A stretch of 6,097 nucleotides of DNA, taken from NCBI GenBank assembly GCA_021801945.1, contig JAKABE010000215.1, forward strand, positions 1-6,097, in the 5' to 3' direction. The notes beneath the pieces are model-generated. The model worked only from the letters and a program-made list of their open reading frames with translations. It did no database searches and was not told the DNA's origin. This DNA is from Acidobacteriota bacterium. Lineage in GTDB: Bacteria > Acidobacteriota > Terriglobia > Terriglobales > Acidobacteriaceae. The position numbers and the translations under genes were made by a program. Positions 1-6,028 of the stretch are shown piece after piece; position 1 is the stretch's first letter; every line of letters starts with the position of its first letter.

Positions 1-1
1 C

Positions 2-280
2 GGGTTGAGTTGCCTGCTGTGCATCATCGCCTACTCCGAGCGGCATGACAAAAGAATTCTCATGCACTACCTCATTCCTGGATTCGGCCTTCTCGCTAAC
101 CTCACTTGCATGGCCTTCTACATAATTGGGCCGTTCTTCAACCTTGGCACCAAGATGGAGCCGCTGACAGCTTTGGGCATTTCTGCCATCTGGGGTCTCT
201 ACGGAGCCGTGTACTTTATCCGATCTTCCAAAGTAAAAGGTAGGTCGGTACTTTTGGCCGCGAAACAGCCGGCTCTGTAG
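2..280 (+). CDS. APC-family amino acid permease, C-terminal fragment (5' end outside window)
   Basis: The reading frame is open to the left edge of the window, so this is the last ~92 residues of a longer inner-membrane transporter and not a small gene; the TTG at base 5 need not be a start. What remains is the end of one hydrophobic segment (LSCLLCIIAY), a charged loop (SERHDKR), and two clear transmembrane helices, about residues 22-45 (ending in MAFYIIGPFF) and 53-73 (LTALGISAIWGLYGAVYF), counted from base 5. A short basic tail (RSSKVKGR) then fits a cytoplasmic end. The helix-loop-helix arrangement with the closing GISAIWGLYG...YFIRSSK pattern resembles the ends of APC-superfamily amino acid permeases, which move amino acids by proton or solute coupling. 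The substrate cannot be told from this piece. Family call is from recognition of the tail only; another multi-helix transporter remains possible. Confidence 0.7.
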   Translation, partial: GLSCLLCIIAYSERHDKRILMHYLIPGFGLLANLTCMAFYIIGPFFNLGTKMEPLTALGISAIWGLYGAVYFIRSSKVKGRSVLLAAKQPAL

Positions 281-307
281 TCCGCTTGCAACGCAGCTTT
301 CGATCCT

Positions 308-359
308 GGGTGATCTCCTCTTCGGATTTGTTGTGAGAGCCGGGAGAGGAGACTCACCC
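308..359. repeat. Imperfect inverted repeat / stem-loop in the permease-phosphatase gap
   Basis: Within the 166-bp gap (281-446), GGGTGATCTCCTCT at 308-321 pairs with AGAGGAGACTCACCC at 345-359, with one unpaired C (353). Two further pairs (one G-U) extend the stem to about 16 bp, leaving a loop of about 19 bases (324-342). It lies 27 bases past the permease stop and 88 bases before the phosphatase start. It may end permease transcription, but the right arm is followed by CAATTCGATTTTC and not a clean run of T, so it is a weak candidate for an intrinsic terminator. An operator or leader structure for the phosphatase is the alternative. I see no convincing promoter in the rest of the gap. Confidence 0.5.
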
Positions 360-446
360 AATTCGATTTTCAAATGCAGCTTTCCTTTTCCTGACTGGGA
401 ACATTTTGCGTGACGAGGTTACGAAATAGTTCCTGCGGCGGCACAC

Positions 447-1250
447 ATGCTCGATGTACAGTTCGGCCAAGCTAGCGATCTCGGGAAAGTACGCACCAAC
501 AATGAGGACGCGATGGGATTCTTTGTCCCAGCTTCGCTGCACCAGGCCCGCATCCTCGGCTACCTCTTTGCGGTTGCCGACGGAGTGGGGGGGCTCGATT
601 GGGGCGAGGTCGCTTCTTCTACCGCCATCTCGGTTGTCACCAAGGAATTCGCCAAGGCGCCGCCGGGCACCACGCTTCGAAGCCTTGTTCCGCGTCTTGT
701 CCAACGCGCGAACGCTGCCGTTCATGAATGCGCGCTGGACCCTGGCGATGGGGGCAAGAAGATGGCTACCACTCTGGTAGTTTGCGCGCTGCGCGACGAC
801 CGAGCGGTCATTTCGCATGTTGGAGACTCCCGGTGCTACCTAGTACGCGGAAGCAGCGCGCGGCAGGTGACCCAGGATCACACCCTGGTCAACGCGCAAC
901 TGAAGATGGGCCTCATCCAGGCTGCGGAGATGGCGGAGTCCGATGCGCGTCATATGCTTCTTCGCTCCCTCGGTCCGGAGATGTTTGTCTCGCCCGAAAC
1001 CACGGTTCTCATCCTACAGCCCGGCGACGTTCTGGTTCTATGCACCGACGGCCTGCATGACGAGATGAGCGACGGCGAAATTGCCTCCATCGTCTCGCAG
1101 AAAAAGAGCGCCGAGGAGTTGGCCCGCGAGTTGGTTGCGCGCGCGGTGGAGATGGACGGCGGCGACAATACCACCGCGCAAGTTATTCGTATCTGCTCTG
1201 TTGAGCGGGTAAGCATGCCTCGCGGGCGTCCCTACGGGCGAGCTTCCTGA
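447..1250 (+). CDS. PP2C-family (PPM) protein serine/threonine phosphatase
   Basis: Soluble 267-residue metal-dependent phosphatase that removes phosphate from phospho-Ser/Thr proteins in the cytoplasm. PPM motifs run in order: RTNNED (16-21), VADGVGG with metal ligand D45 (43-49), ATTL (107-110), HVGDSR with D127 (124-129), QDHTLV (143-148), LCTDGL with D201 (198-203), and GGDNTT with D240/N241 (238-243). The length is typical of bacterial Stp/PrpC-like enzymes that consist of the catalytic domain alone. There is no membrane segment and no sensor domain; a short Arg-rich tail ends the protein. The ATG at 447 is the first possible start after an in-frame TGA at 411-413, although no strong ribosome binding site precedes it. 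The kinase gene follows after 87 bp on the same strand, the usual partner for such a phosphatase, so it probably reverses that kinase's autophosphorylation and substrate phosphorylation. Confidence 0.95.
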   Translation: MLDVQFGQASDLGKVRTNNEDAMGFFVPASLHQARILGYLFAVADGVGGLDWGEVASSTAISVVTKEFAKAPPGTTLRSLVPRLVQRANAAVHECALDPGDGGKKMATTLVVCALRDDRAVISHVGDSRCYLVRGSSARQVTQDHTLVNAQLKMGLIQAAEMAESDARHMLLRSLGPEMFVSPETTVLILQPGDVLVLCTDGLHDEMSDGEIASIVSQKKSAEELARELVARAVEMDGGDNTTAQVIRICSVERVSMPRGRPYGRAS

Positions 1251-1277
1251 AGGACTTTTGTGCCGTCCAAAGGACTT
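1250..1277 (+). repeat. Short direct repeat AAGGACTT x2, 20 bp apart
   Basis: The octamer AAGGACTT occurs at 1250-1257, touching the phosphatase stop codon, and again at 1270-1277, a start-to-start spacing of 20 bp or about two helical turns. It lies in the 87-bp gap before the kinase. The second copy can also form a small hairpin with TCCTT at 1284-1288. It could be a tandem regulator site or chance; nothing identifies a binding protein. Confidence 0.25.
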
Positions 1278-1337
1278 ACGAAATCCTTACCAATGAGCGA
1301 CTGTTTCCAGCTAAAGTAAGAATAGAGAGTTGGCCGG

Positions 1338-2315
1338 ATGATGGGTCTGTACGACGAGTTAGAGGCCGGTTCGCAAATCGATTCCTATCGCATTGAGGAA
1401 CCGGTGGCGCGGAGCGGGATGGCATCGATTTTTCGCGCCACCGACCTGCGCGACCATCGCACCGTGGCCCTCAAGATTCCCCACCCCGACATGGAAGCCG
1501 ATCCGATCTTTTTCGATCGTTTTAAGCGCGAGGCGGCAATTGGGGAACGGCTGCGTCACCCCAATGTCATGCGCGTCTATGGCGGCGAAGAGCGCTCGCG
1601 CATATATATGGTGACGGAGTGGTGCGAAGGCCGCCTGCTTCGACGCATCTTGAATGAAGGCAAGATGCCACAGGAGCGTGCGCTCCGCATCGCGGCGGGG
1701 ATTCTCAGCGCTCTCGAATACATTCACGCCAACGGCGTAGTCCACCGCGACCTCAAACCCGAGAACATCATGGTGGATGACCACGACAACATCAAACTCA
1801 TTGACTTCGGCATTGCCAGCGACAGCGCCGCGCGCCGCCTCACCTATGCGAACTTTACCGCTACGTTGGGGACGCCGGACTACATCGCTCCAGAGCAGGT
1901 GAAGGGCAAGCGCGGCGACGGGCGCTCCGACATCTATGCAGTTGGGGTCATTCTCTATGAGATGCTCACCGGCAAGCTGCCTTTTTCCGGGCCATCGGCA
2001 CTAGCGGTGATGAACGACCGGCTTTTGAACCACCCGCTGCCACCGAGCGTGGCCAACCCGGAGATCTCTCCTCAACTGCAGGAAATTCTGTACCGGGCTT
2101 TGGAAAGAGAACCGAAAAACCGGTACGGCTCGGCCCACGACTTTCTCTGGGACATCCAGCATGTGGAGGAGGTGGGCGTAGCCGGGCGAGGCGAGCTCCG
2201 AGACTGGCGGAAGCGCAGGGCTCATCTTCCACGTAAATTGCTGTTTTACACAGCCCTGGCCCTAATTCCGGTTGTTATCCTGTTGCTAATGGTGCTCATT
2301 ACCCGACATGGGTAA
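1338..2315 (+). CDS. Tail-anchored Hanks-type serine/threonine protein kinase
   Basis: 325-residue eukaryotic-like protein kinase. The kinase domain covers about residues 16-275: nucleotide loop ARSGMAS (24-30), ATP-anchoring lysine K46 in VALK, helix-C glutamate E65 (FKREA), catalytic loop HRDLKPEN (136-143, an RD kinase), metal-binding DFG (156-158), activation loop with TAT (174-176) before GTPDYIAPEQ (178-187), then RSDIYAVGV (196-204) and a final conserved arginine near 262. A basic stretch (DWRKRRAHLPRK, 289-300) leads to one hydrophobic helix (301-321) and a four-residue end, so the catalytic domain should face the cytoplasm with essentially no extracellular sensor. PASTA, FHA and TPR domains are absent. 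The nucleotide loop is unusual: all three GxGxxG positions are A24, S26 and A29. The start is bounded by an in-frame TAG at 1323; ATG 1338 or the adjacent ATG 1341 can serve, with GAGAG (1325-1329) as a modest ribosome binding site. It lies between its likely phosphatase and glutamine synthetase. Confidence 0.96.
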   Translation: MMGLYDELEAGSQIDSYRIEEPVARSGMASIFRATDLRDHRTVALKIPHPDMEADPIFFDRFKREAAIGERLRHPNVMRVYGGEERSRIYMVTEWCEGRLLRRILNEGKMPQERALRIAAGILSALEYIHANGVVHRDLKPENIMVDDHDNIKLIDFGIASDSAARRLTYANFTATLGTPDYIAPEQVKGKRGDGRSDIYAVGVILYEMLTGKLPFSGPSALAVMNDRLLNHPLPPSVANPEISPQLQEILYRALEREPKNRYGSAHDFLWDIQHVEEVGVAGRGELRDWRKRRAHLPRKLLFYTALALIPVVILLLMVLITRHG

Positions 2316-2387
2316 GTCAACGCCTGGAGGCGTCTCCCGGCTAAATCTTCATGGGATCTTTATGCCCCGGCTTCTAGACTTCTCGTG

Positions 2388-2401
2388 AATGTTCCAACAT
2401 T
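2388..2401. promoter_or_regulatory. Perfect palindrome upstream of glutamine synthetase (possible operator)
   Basis: AATGTTCCAACATT is a perfect 6+6 inverted repeat around CC, centred about 32 bases before the glutamine synthetase ATG and 16 bases before its ribosome binding site. It is AT-rich against a GC-rich background and is the most operator-like element in the 111-bp gap (2316-2426). It does not fit the Bacillus GlnR pattern TGTNAN7TNACA, because the half-sites are too close. The same gap also contains a small hairpin, ACGCC/GGCGT (2320-2333), just after the kinase stop, without a T run. I could not identify confident -35/-10 boxes, so the gene may have its own promoter or be read from the kinase. 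Confidence 0.35.
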
Positions 2402-2416
2402 TTTAGAGCCCCGAAA

Positions 2417-2422
2417 AAGGAG
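2417..2422 (+). promoter_or_regulatory. Ribosome binding site fixing the glutamine synthetase start
   Basis: AAGGAG lies 4 bases before ATG 2427 and is the strongest Shine-Dalgarno sequence in the window. It decides between the ATG at 2427 and the in-frame GTG at 2385, which has no such site and would place the AATGTT palindrome inside the coding region. Confidence 0.85.
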
Positions 2423-2426
2423 ATCT

Positions 2427-3857
2427 ATGTCCACCGAGTATCGCAATTTCCTTGCTCTGTCCTACGAAGAGTTGGAAGAGCTCAACCTGCAGGCCAAGGC
2501 CGACCGCACGCAGCGCGTGCCGCTCGATGAAATTCGCGAAAAGCGGCTAAAGTACCTGACCGACGAAAAGCGGATCAAGGCCGTCACCGTGCTGTTTTCG
2601 GACCTGGAAGGACGGCTGCACTTGCTGGACTACGACAAGAAGTTCCTGCTGGGTTCGTACGAAAATCTGACCTTCGACGGCTCATCGATCCGTGGCTTCA
2701 CGGCCCAGAAGGAGAGCGACCTGCGCCTGGGCATTGACTGGAGCGCCTTCTATTGGGTGCCTGCCGACGTCTTCGGCAACGGCAAAATTCTCGTCTTCGG
2801 GAACGTAATCGACAAGGATGGATCGCAGTACTCGGGTGACATACGCGGCGTGCTGAAGGACTACGCCAACAGGCTTTTCAAGGACAAGAACTACACTCTG
2901 AACGCCTCCGCCGAGATCGAGGGCTTCCTATTCGCAGGCAGGGATGCGGAGCGCTGCTACCACGAGACCGGCAAGTTCGAGTTCATCAACAGCGGCGGCT
3001 ACTATCACGTTCTTCCTCTCGATCCTCTGCGCCAGTTCATTGACACCGCCGCGGAAGTGCAGCGGGCAATGGGTTTCCAGAACGAGAAGGACCACCCCGA
3101 AGTCGCGCCCAGCCAATTCGAGATCAATTTCAGCTACGCCGAAGCGGTGGCCGCCGCCGACCAGATTCAACTCTACAAGCTGCTCTGCCGGCAGATCGCC
3201 AATAACATGGGGTATACGGCCAGCTTCCTGCCCAAGCCCATCGTGGGCGTAAACGGCAGCGGCATGCACACCAACGTCTCGGTCTCCGAAGGGAAAACCA
3301 ACCTCTTCTGGGACGAGAAGGGTGAAGAGCAACTGTCGAAGTTCGGCTGGGATTTCCTTGACCGGATACTGACCCATGCGCTCGATCTCTGCCTTATCTT
3401 CAACTCCAGCGTGAACGCCTACCGGCGCCTGGATCCGCACTTCGAAGCGCCCAACCAGATTCGCGCCTCAGCGGTGGACCGCGGCGCCATGATCCGCGTG
3501 CCCATCGGCAATCACCGTTCCATGCGCACGGAGGTGCGCGCCGTAGCACCGGACGCAAATCCCTACCTGACGCTCTACGGCATCTTCAGGACCGGCATCG
3601 AAGGCGATATCTCTAAGGCCAAGAATTTGCGCTCTGGCGGCAACTACCTGCCGGACAACATCCAAAAGGCCATCCAGGACTTTAAAGCCTCAAAGTGGGT
3701 TGGGCAGATTCTCGGCGCTGACGTACAGGGCCGCTACGCCGATCTGAAGGAAGCCGCCGCCAACCGGTCGCCGCGCGAACTGGGCACCATCGTAAAGACC
3801 TCCGAGGTGCAGTTCCACCACGCCGTCTACAACCAGTCGCTGTGGAATCTGTTCTAA
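2427..3857 (+). CDS. glnA: Glutamine synthetase, type I (GSI-alpha-like), with altered control sites
   Basis: 476-residue enzyme joining ammonia to glutamate using ATP, expected as a cytoplasmic dodecamer. The N-terminal beta-grasp part (about 48-130) carries DGSS (84-87) with the ammonium-site Asp D84. The catalytic domain has SAEIE (161-165; metal ligands E163, E165), HPEVAPSQFEI (223-233; E225, E232), KPIVGVNGSGMH (270-281; metal ligand H281), NAYRRL...FEAP (330-342; flap Glu E340), and RTEVRAVAPDANPYL (367-381; E369, R371). The seven-residue spacing in HPEVAPSQFE is the GSI-alpha form. The adenylylation segment (NLYDLPPEE in enteric enzymes) is missing: KAKNLRSGG runs straight to NYLPDNIQKAI. 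The position of B. subtilis Arg62, used in feedback inhibition, is A93. Retention of D84 argues for a true glutamine synthetase over a polyamine-glutamylating relative. ATG 2427 is chosen for its AAGGAG site. It lies downstream of the kinase and ends at a strong hairpin. Other GS copies outside the window cannot be excluded. Confidence 0.95.
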   Translation: MSTEYRNFLALSYEELEELNLQAKADRTQRVPLDEIREKRLKYLTDEKRIKAVTVLFSDLEGRLHLLDYDKKFLLGSYENLTFDGSSIRGFTAQKESDLRLGIDWSAFYWVPADVFGNGKILVFGNVIDKDGSQYSGDIRGVLKDYANRLFKDKNYTLNASAEIEGFLFAGRDAERCYHETGKFEFINSGGYYHVLPLDPLRQFIDTAAEVQRAMGFQNEKDHPEVAPSQFEINFSYAEAVAAADQIQLYKLLCRQIANNMGYTASFLPKPIVGVNGSGMHTNVSVSEGKTNLFWDEKGEEQLSKFGWDFLDRILTHALDLCLIFNSSVNAYRRLDPHFEAPNQIRASAVDRGAMIRVPIGNHRSMRTEVRAVAPDANPYLTLYGIFRTGIEGDISKAKNLRSGGNYLPDNIQKAIQDFKASKWVGQILGADVQGRYADLKEAAANRSPRELGTIVKTSEVQFHHAVYNQSLWNLF

Positions 3858-3877
3858 GCGATCGGCGGCAACGCAGG

Positions 3878-3912
3878 AAAGCCCAATCTCCCGGCGGGGA
3901 GATTGGGCTTTT
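3878..3912. terminator. Hairpin terminator between convergent glutamine synthetase and aldolase genes
   Basis: A perfect 15-bp stem, AAAGCCCAATCTCCC (3878-3892) with GGGAGATTGGGCTTT (3897-3911), closes a four-base GGCG loop. On the + strand it is followed by a short, interrupted T tract (TTTTGGATTTT), 20 bases after the glutamine synthetase stop; on the - strand the T run is only three bases. It lies six bases beyond the aldolase stop, so it probably ends glutamine synthetase transcription and may serve the aldolase transcript less efficiently. Confidence 0.88.
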
Positions 3913-3917
3913 GGATT

Positions 3918-4973
3918 TTACGCCACCGAAATTTCGCTCCCCGCATTAATCTCCTCGGTCAGCGCCTCGGCCGCGGCGACGCAAGCCTCGCGGTCCACGT
4001 CGCGGTGCGTCACCAGCCGCACGGCATCCGGTGCCACCGCTCCGGCCAGCACCCCACGCACCCGCAGCCGCGCGACCAAATCCTCGGCGCGCATCCCTCC
4101 GGTCAGGCGGAAGATCACGATGTTGGTCTCGACGGTCTTGAGCGCGATTGTGACGCCAGGCAGATGCGCCAGCGCCTCGGCCAGCAGCCGCGCGTTAGCG
4201 TGATCCTCATGCAGCCTTGCAGGCCCCTGCTCGAGCGCGATGAGCCCGGCCGCAGCCAGCACGCCCACCTGCCTCATGCCACCACCCAGCGCCTTGCGGA
4301 AGATACGTCCGCGCGCAATCGTCTCTTCCGATCCCACGAGCATCGACCCCACAGGAGCGCCCAAACCCTTCGACAGACAGAACATGATGGAGTCGAAGCC
4401 GCGCGTCAACGTCTTCACGTCCACCCCCAGCGCAGTGGCCGCGTTGAAGATGCGCGCGCCATCGCAATGTACCGGGAGCTTGCGCTGTTTCGCGCCGTTC
4501 CAGATCTCCTCCAGAACCTGAAGGTTGTAGACCCGCCCGCCGGCGAGGTTGGCGGAGTTTTCAATCTCGATCAATCCGGTGGCGGCGTGATGTGTGCTGA
4601 CGCCACGGATCGCCGGCTCGATGTCCTTCCAATTGAGAATTCCGCTGGCAGTGCCAACGGGGCGAATGAGGCAGCCTGAGAAGACCGCGGACATTGCCAT
4701 CTCGAAGTCGAGAACGTGCGAGCGCGACTCGGCGATCACCTCCTGACCGGGCTGGGTGTGCAGGCGGATGGCGATCTGGTTCCCCATGGTACCGGTGGGA
4801 ACGAACAGGCCCGCTTCACGTCCAAAGACCCCGGCCGCGCGCCGCTCCAGGAGGTTGACGGTGGGATCCTCGCCGTACACATCGTCGCCCACCTCAGCCG
4901 CAGCCATAGCTGCCCGCATCTCGGGCGTGGGACGCGTGACTGTATCGGAACGCAAATCGATGATTCCCGCCAC
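3918..4973 (-). CDS. Threonine-aldolase-family PLP enzyme (low-specificity L-threonine aldolase-like)
   Basis: Fold-type I PLP enzyme of 351 residues, expected to split L-threonine or L-allo-threonine into glycine and acetaldehyde in the cytoplasm. Family landmarks are IDLRSDTVT at the N-terminus (5-13), [10 protein letters not shown] (29-38), PTGTMGNQ (59-66), the histidine stacking on PLP (H86 in SRSH), the pyridine-binding aspartate in CDGAR (D171, R174), the PLP Schiff-base lysine K202 in SKGLGAP, and the carboxylate-binding arginine R319 in VRLVTH. Unusual points: the usual ENTHN motif reads ENSAN (138-142), losing a second active-site histidine, and the usual E-x-GG after H86 reads EMAM. 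Substrate range may therefore differ, so no gene symbol is given. GTG at 4973 is chosen because the family alignment begins there and GAAAGG lies eight bases upstream; the longer frame from 5120 would overlap the preceding gene by 70 bp. It follows the secreted-protein gene by 77 bp, so co-transcription is plausible. Confidence 0.9.
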   Translation of the reverse strand: MAGIIDLRSDTVTRPTPEMRAAMAAAEVGDDVYGEDPTVNLLERRAAGVFGREAGLFVPTGTMGNQIAIRLHTQPGQEVIAESRSHVLDFEMAMSAVFSGCLIRPVGTASGILNWKDIEPAIRGVSTHHAATGLIEIENSANLAGGRVYNLQVLEEIWNGAKQRKLPVHCDGARIFNAATALGVDVKTLTRGFDSIMFCLSKGLGAPVGSMLVGSEETIARGRIFRKALGGGMRQVGVLAAAGLIALEQGPARLHEDHANARLLAEALAHLPGVTIALKTVETNIVIFRLTGGMRAEDLVARLRVRGVLAGAVAPDAVRLVTHRDVDREACVAAAEALTEEINAGSEISVA

Positions 4974-4981
4974 TATTGCCG

Positions 4982-4987
4982 CCTTTC
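4982..4987 (-). promoter_or_regulatory. Ribosome binding site deciding the GTG start of the aldolase-family gene
   Basis: Read on the - strand, GAAAGG ends eight bases before GTG 4973. The other in-frame choices, TTG at 4997 and ATG at 5120, lack a comparable site or run into the upstream gene. Confidence 0.6.
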
Positions 4988-5050
4988 TCGTTCTCAATTG
5001 TTCGTCGATTTTCCGTTGGCCTGGATAGCTCCCCGTTCTCTTCCCTGCCC

Positions 5051-6028
5051 CTACGGAATCTGGTTCATGGGCAGTTCGATGATCGCCGTCCGCTTCCCCT
5101 TCGTATCCGCAATAGCCCACAGGCCGTGGAAGTTGCTTCTTATCCCAGGCCTCGCCCTGAGGAAGGCGCTGAGCACGGCCAGGGCCTCGGTATGCAGCGC
5201 GGCCGGATCGGTGACGCCCGCGGACTGATAGACCACGTCCAGATCCGGCTCATGAAGGGAGACATCGATCCCAATCGCCTCGATCTTCCAGGTGCGGGCG
5301 CCGTCCGGAATCGAAAGCGGCATTTGGCTCGGCGGCGAGGGAATGATCCGCATCTGCTCCTCGCGCAGCGTTTGGAGATTGGGCGAGGTGAGATAATCCA
5401 CCGGCAAAAGCATGTATCGCGCCAAATCGTAGCAGTACCAGGCGCTCCACGGATCTTCGCTGATCAACGCGCGGGCCCGCTCCCAGTACCAGACGCCGTC
5501 ATGGCCGTCGAAGATGCCCTGGTGAATGCTCAGGCCGGCCAGCTTCCAGGCGGTGTCTGCACTGTCCCAGGCCAGAACCAATCCCAATTGTCCGCCCATC
5601 GGCGCGCCCGCTGCGTCTGCCAGGATTACCGCGTAACGGCCCGGCGGCAGCGCGCGCATGAAGATGGTCACGGTCAGCGAGCCGCTGGCGTTGGAGCAAT
5701 AAAATTGGGTATCGGCGGGTGCTGTCTGGTCGCTGGCGTCCAACAGATAGACATTGCGAATCTGCGCGTGACCGCCGCGCATGAGCGGCTGTTCCTGGTC
5801 CACCAAGGCGCTGATTGTGCCCCAAGCCGACGCCTCGGAGGGGAGTAGGCCGGCTCTCAAGGTGGCTAGATCCTCAGTGATCACGGCCTGCGTCAACTGC
5901 TGGCCTGCAGCAGCCAGCGCCATCCGGTCGACTGATGACAGCTCAGCTTGAGAAGTACAGTGAGCGGCCAAGCCTGTCGCTGGCGCCGCCAGCAGAACCG
6001 CCGCGGCTAAAATCCCGCAGAAGCGCAT
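5051..6028 (-). CDS. Secreted protein of unknown function with Trp-rich helical core
   Basis: 325-residue protein whose family I do not recognise with confidence. Residues 1-22 form a signal peptide (one Arg, hydrophobic ILAAAVLLAA, then GLAA before HC), predicting export to the periplasm. No lipobox is evident. The mature part has three cysteines (C24, C111, C199), so at most one disulfide with one left over. Residues 30-75 look helical. Residues 87-165 are beta-rich, with a short YCSNASGSLTVTIFMRALP segment and WKLAGLSIHQGIFDGHDG. Residues 175-225 form a Trp/Tyr-rich helical hairpin (VWYWERARALI, then DPWSAWYCYDLARYML) that resembles a TPR-like pair. Residues 245-325 are an alternating strand-helix region ending in AIIELPMNQIP. 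The ATG at 6028 has GGAGAGG (6041-6047) twelve bases upstream, somewhat far but usable. Similar secreted orphan proteins occur in acidobacterial genomes as I recall them, unverified. No catalytic motif is evident; a binding or stress role is only a guess. Confidence 0.8.
   Translation of the reverse strand: MRFCGILAAAVLLAAPATGLAAHCTSQAELSSVDRMALAAAGQQLTQAVITEDLATLRAGLLPSEASAWGTISALVDQEQPLMRGGHAQIRNVYLLDASDQTAPADTQFYCSNASGSLTVTIFMRALPPGRYAVILADAAGAPMGGQLGLVLAWDSADTAWKLAGLSIHQGIFDGHDGVWYWERARALISEDPWSAWYCYDLARYMLLPVDYLTSPNLQTLREEQMRIIPSPPSQMPLSIPDGARTWKIEAIGIDVSLHEPDLDVVYQSAGVTDPAALHTEALAVLSAFLRARPGIRSNFHGLWAIADTKGKRTAIIELPMNQIP

Noticed and set aside
406..434. TTGCGT / AAATAG promoter-like pair before the phosphatase
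   Set aside because: The spacing is too short (12 bp) for a sigma-70 promoter, and no better -10 is found at the correct distance.
2320..2333. ACGCC/GGCGT hairpin after the kinase stop as a terminator
   Set aside because: The stem is only 5 bp and no T run follows, so it is not a credible intrinsic terminator.
2385..2426. 14-residue N-terminal extension of glutamine synthetase from GTG 2385
   Set aside because: ATG 2427 has an excellent AAGGAG site, and the extension would cover the upstream palindrome without any ribosome binding site of its own.
2928..3440. 170-codon open frame on - strand inside glutamine synthetase
   Set aside because: The opposite frame encodes unmistakable glutamine synthetase motifs, and I see no ribosome binding site or family signal for this one.
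3903..4679. 258-codon open frame on + strand opposite the aldolase-family gene
   Set aside because: It is antisense to strongly conserved PLP-enzyme motifs, begins inside the terminator hairpin, and its Arg/His/Gln-rich product looks non-biological.
4974..5120. 49-residue N-terminal extension of the aldolase-family protein starting at 5120
   Set aside because: It would overlap the preceding gene by 70 bp, the extra residues are not aldolase-like, and GTG 4973 has a GAAAGG site at good spacing.
4976..5848. 290-codon open frame on + strand opposite the secreted-protein gene
   Set aside because: Its product is rich in Arg, His and Gly without domain motifs, it lies antisense to a gene with a clear signal peptide and ordered composition, and it is typical of a shadow frame in GC-rich DNA.
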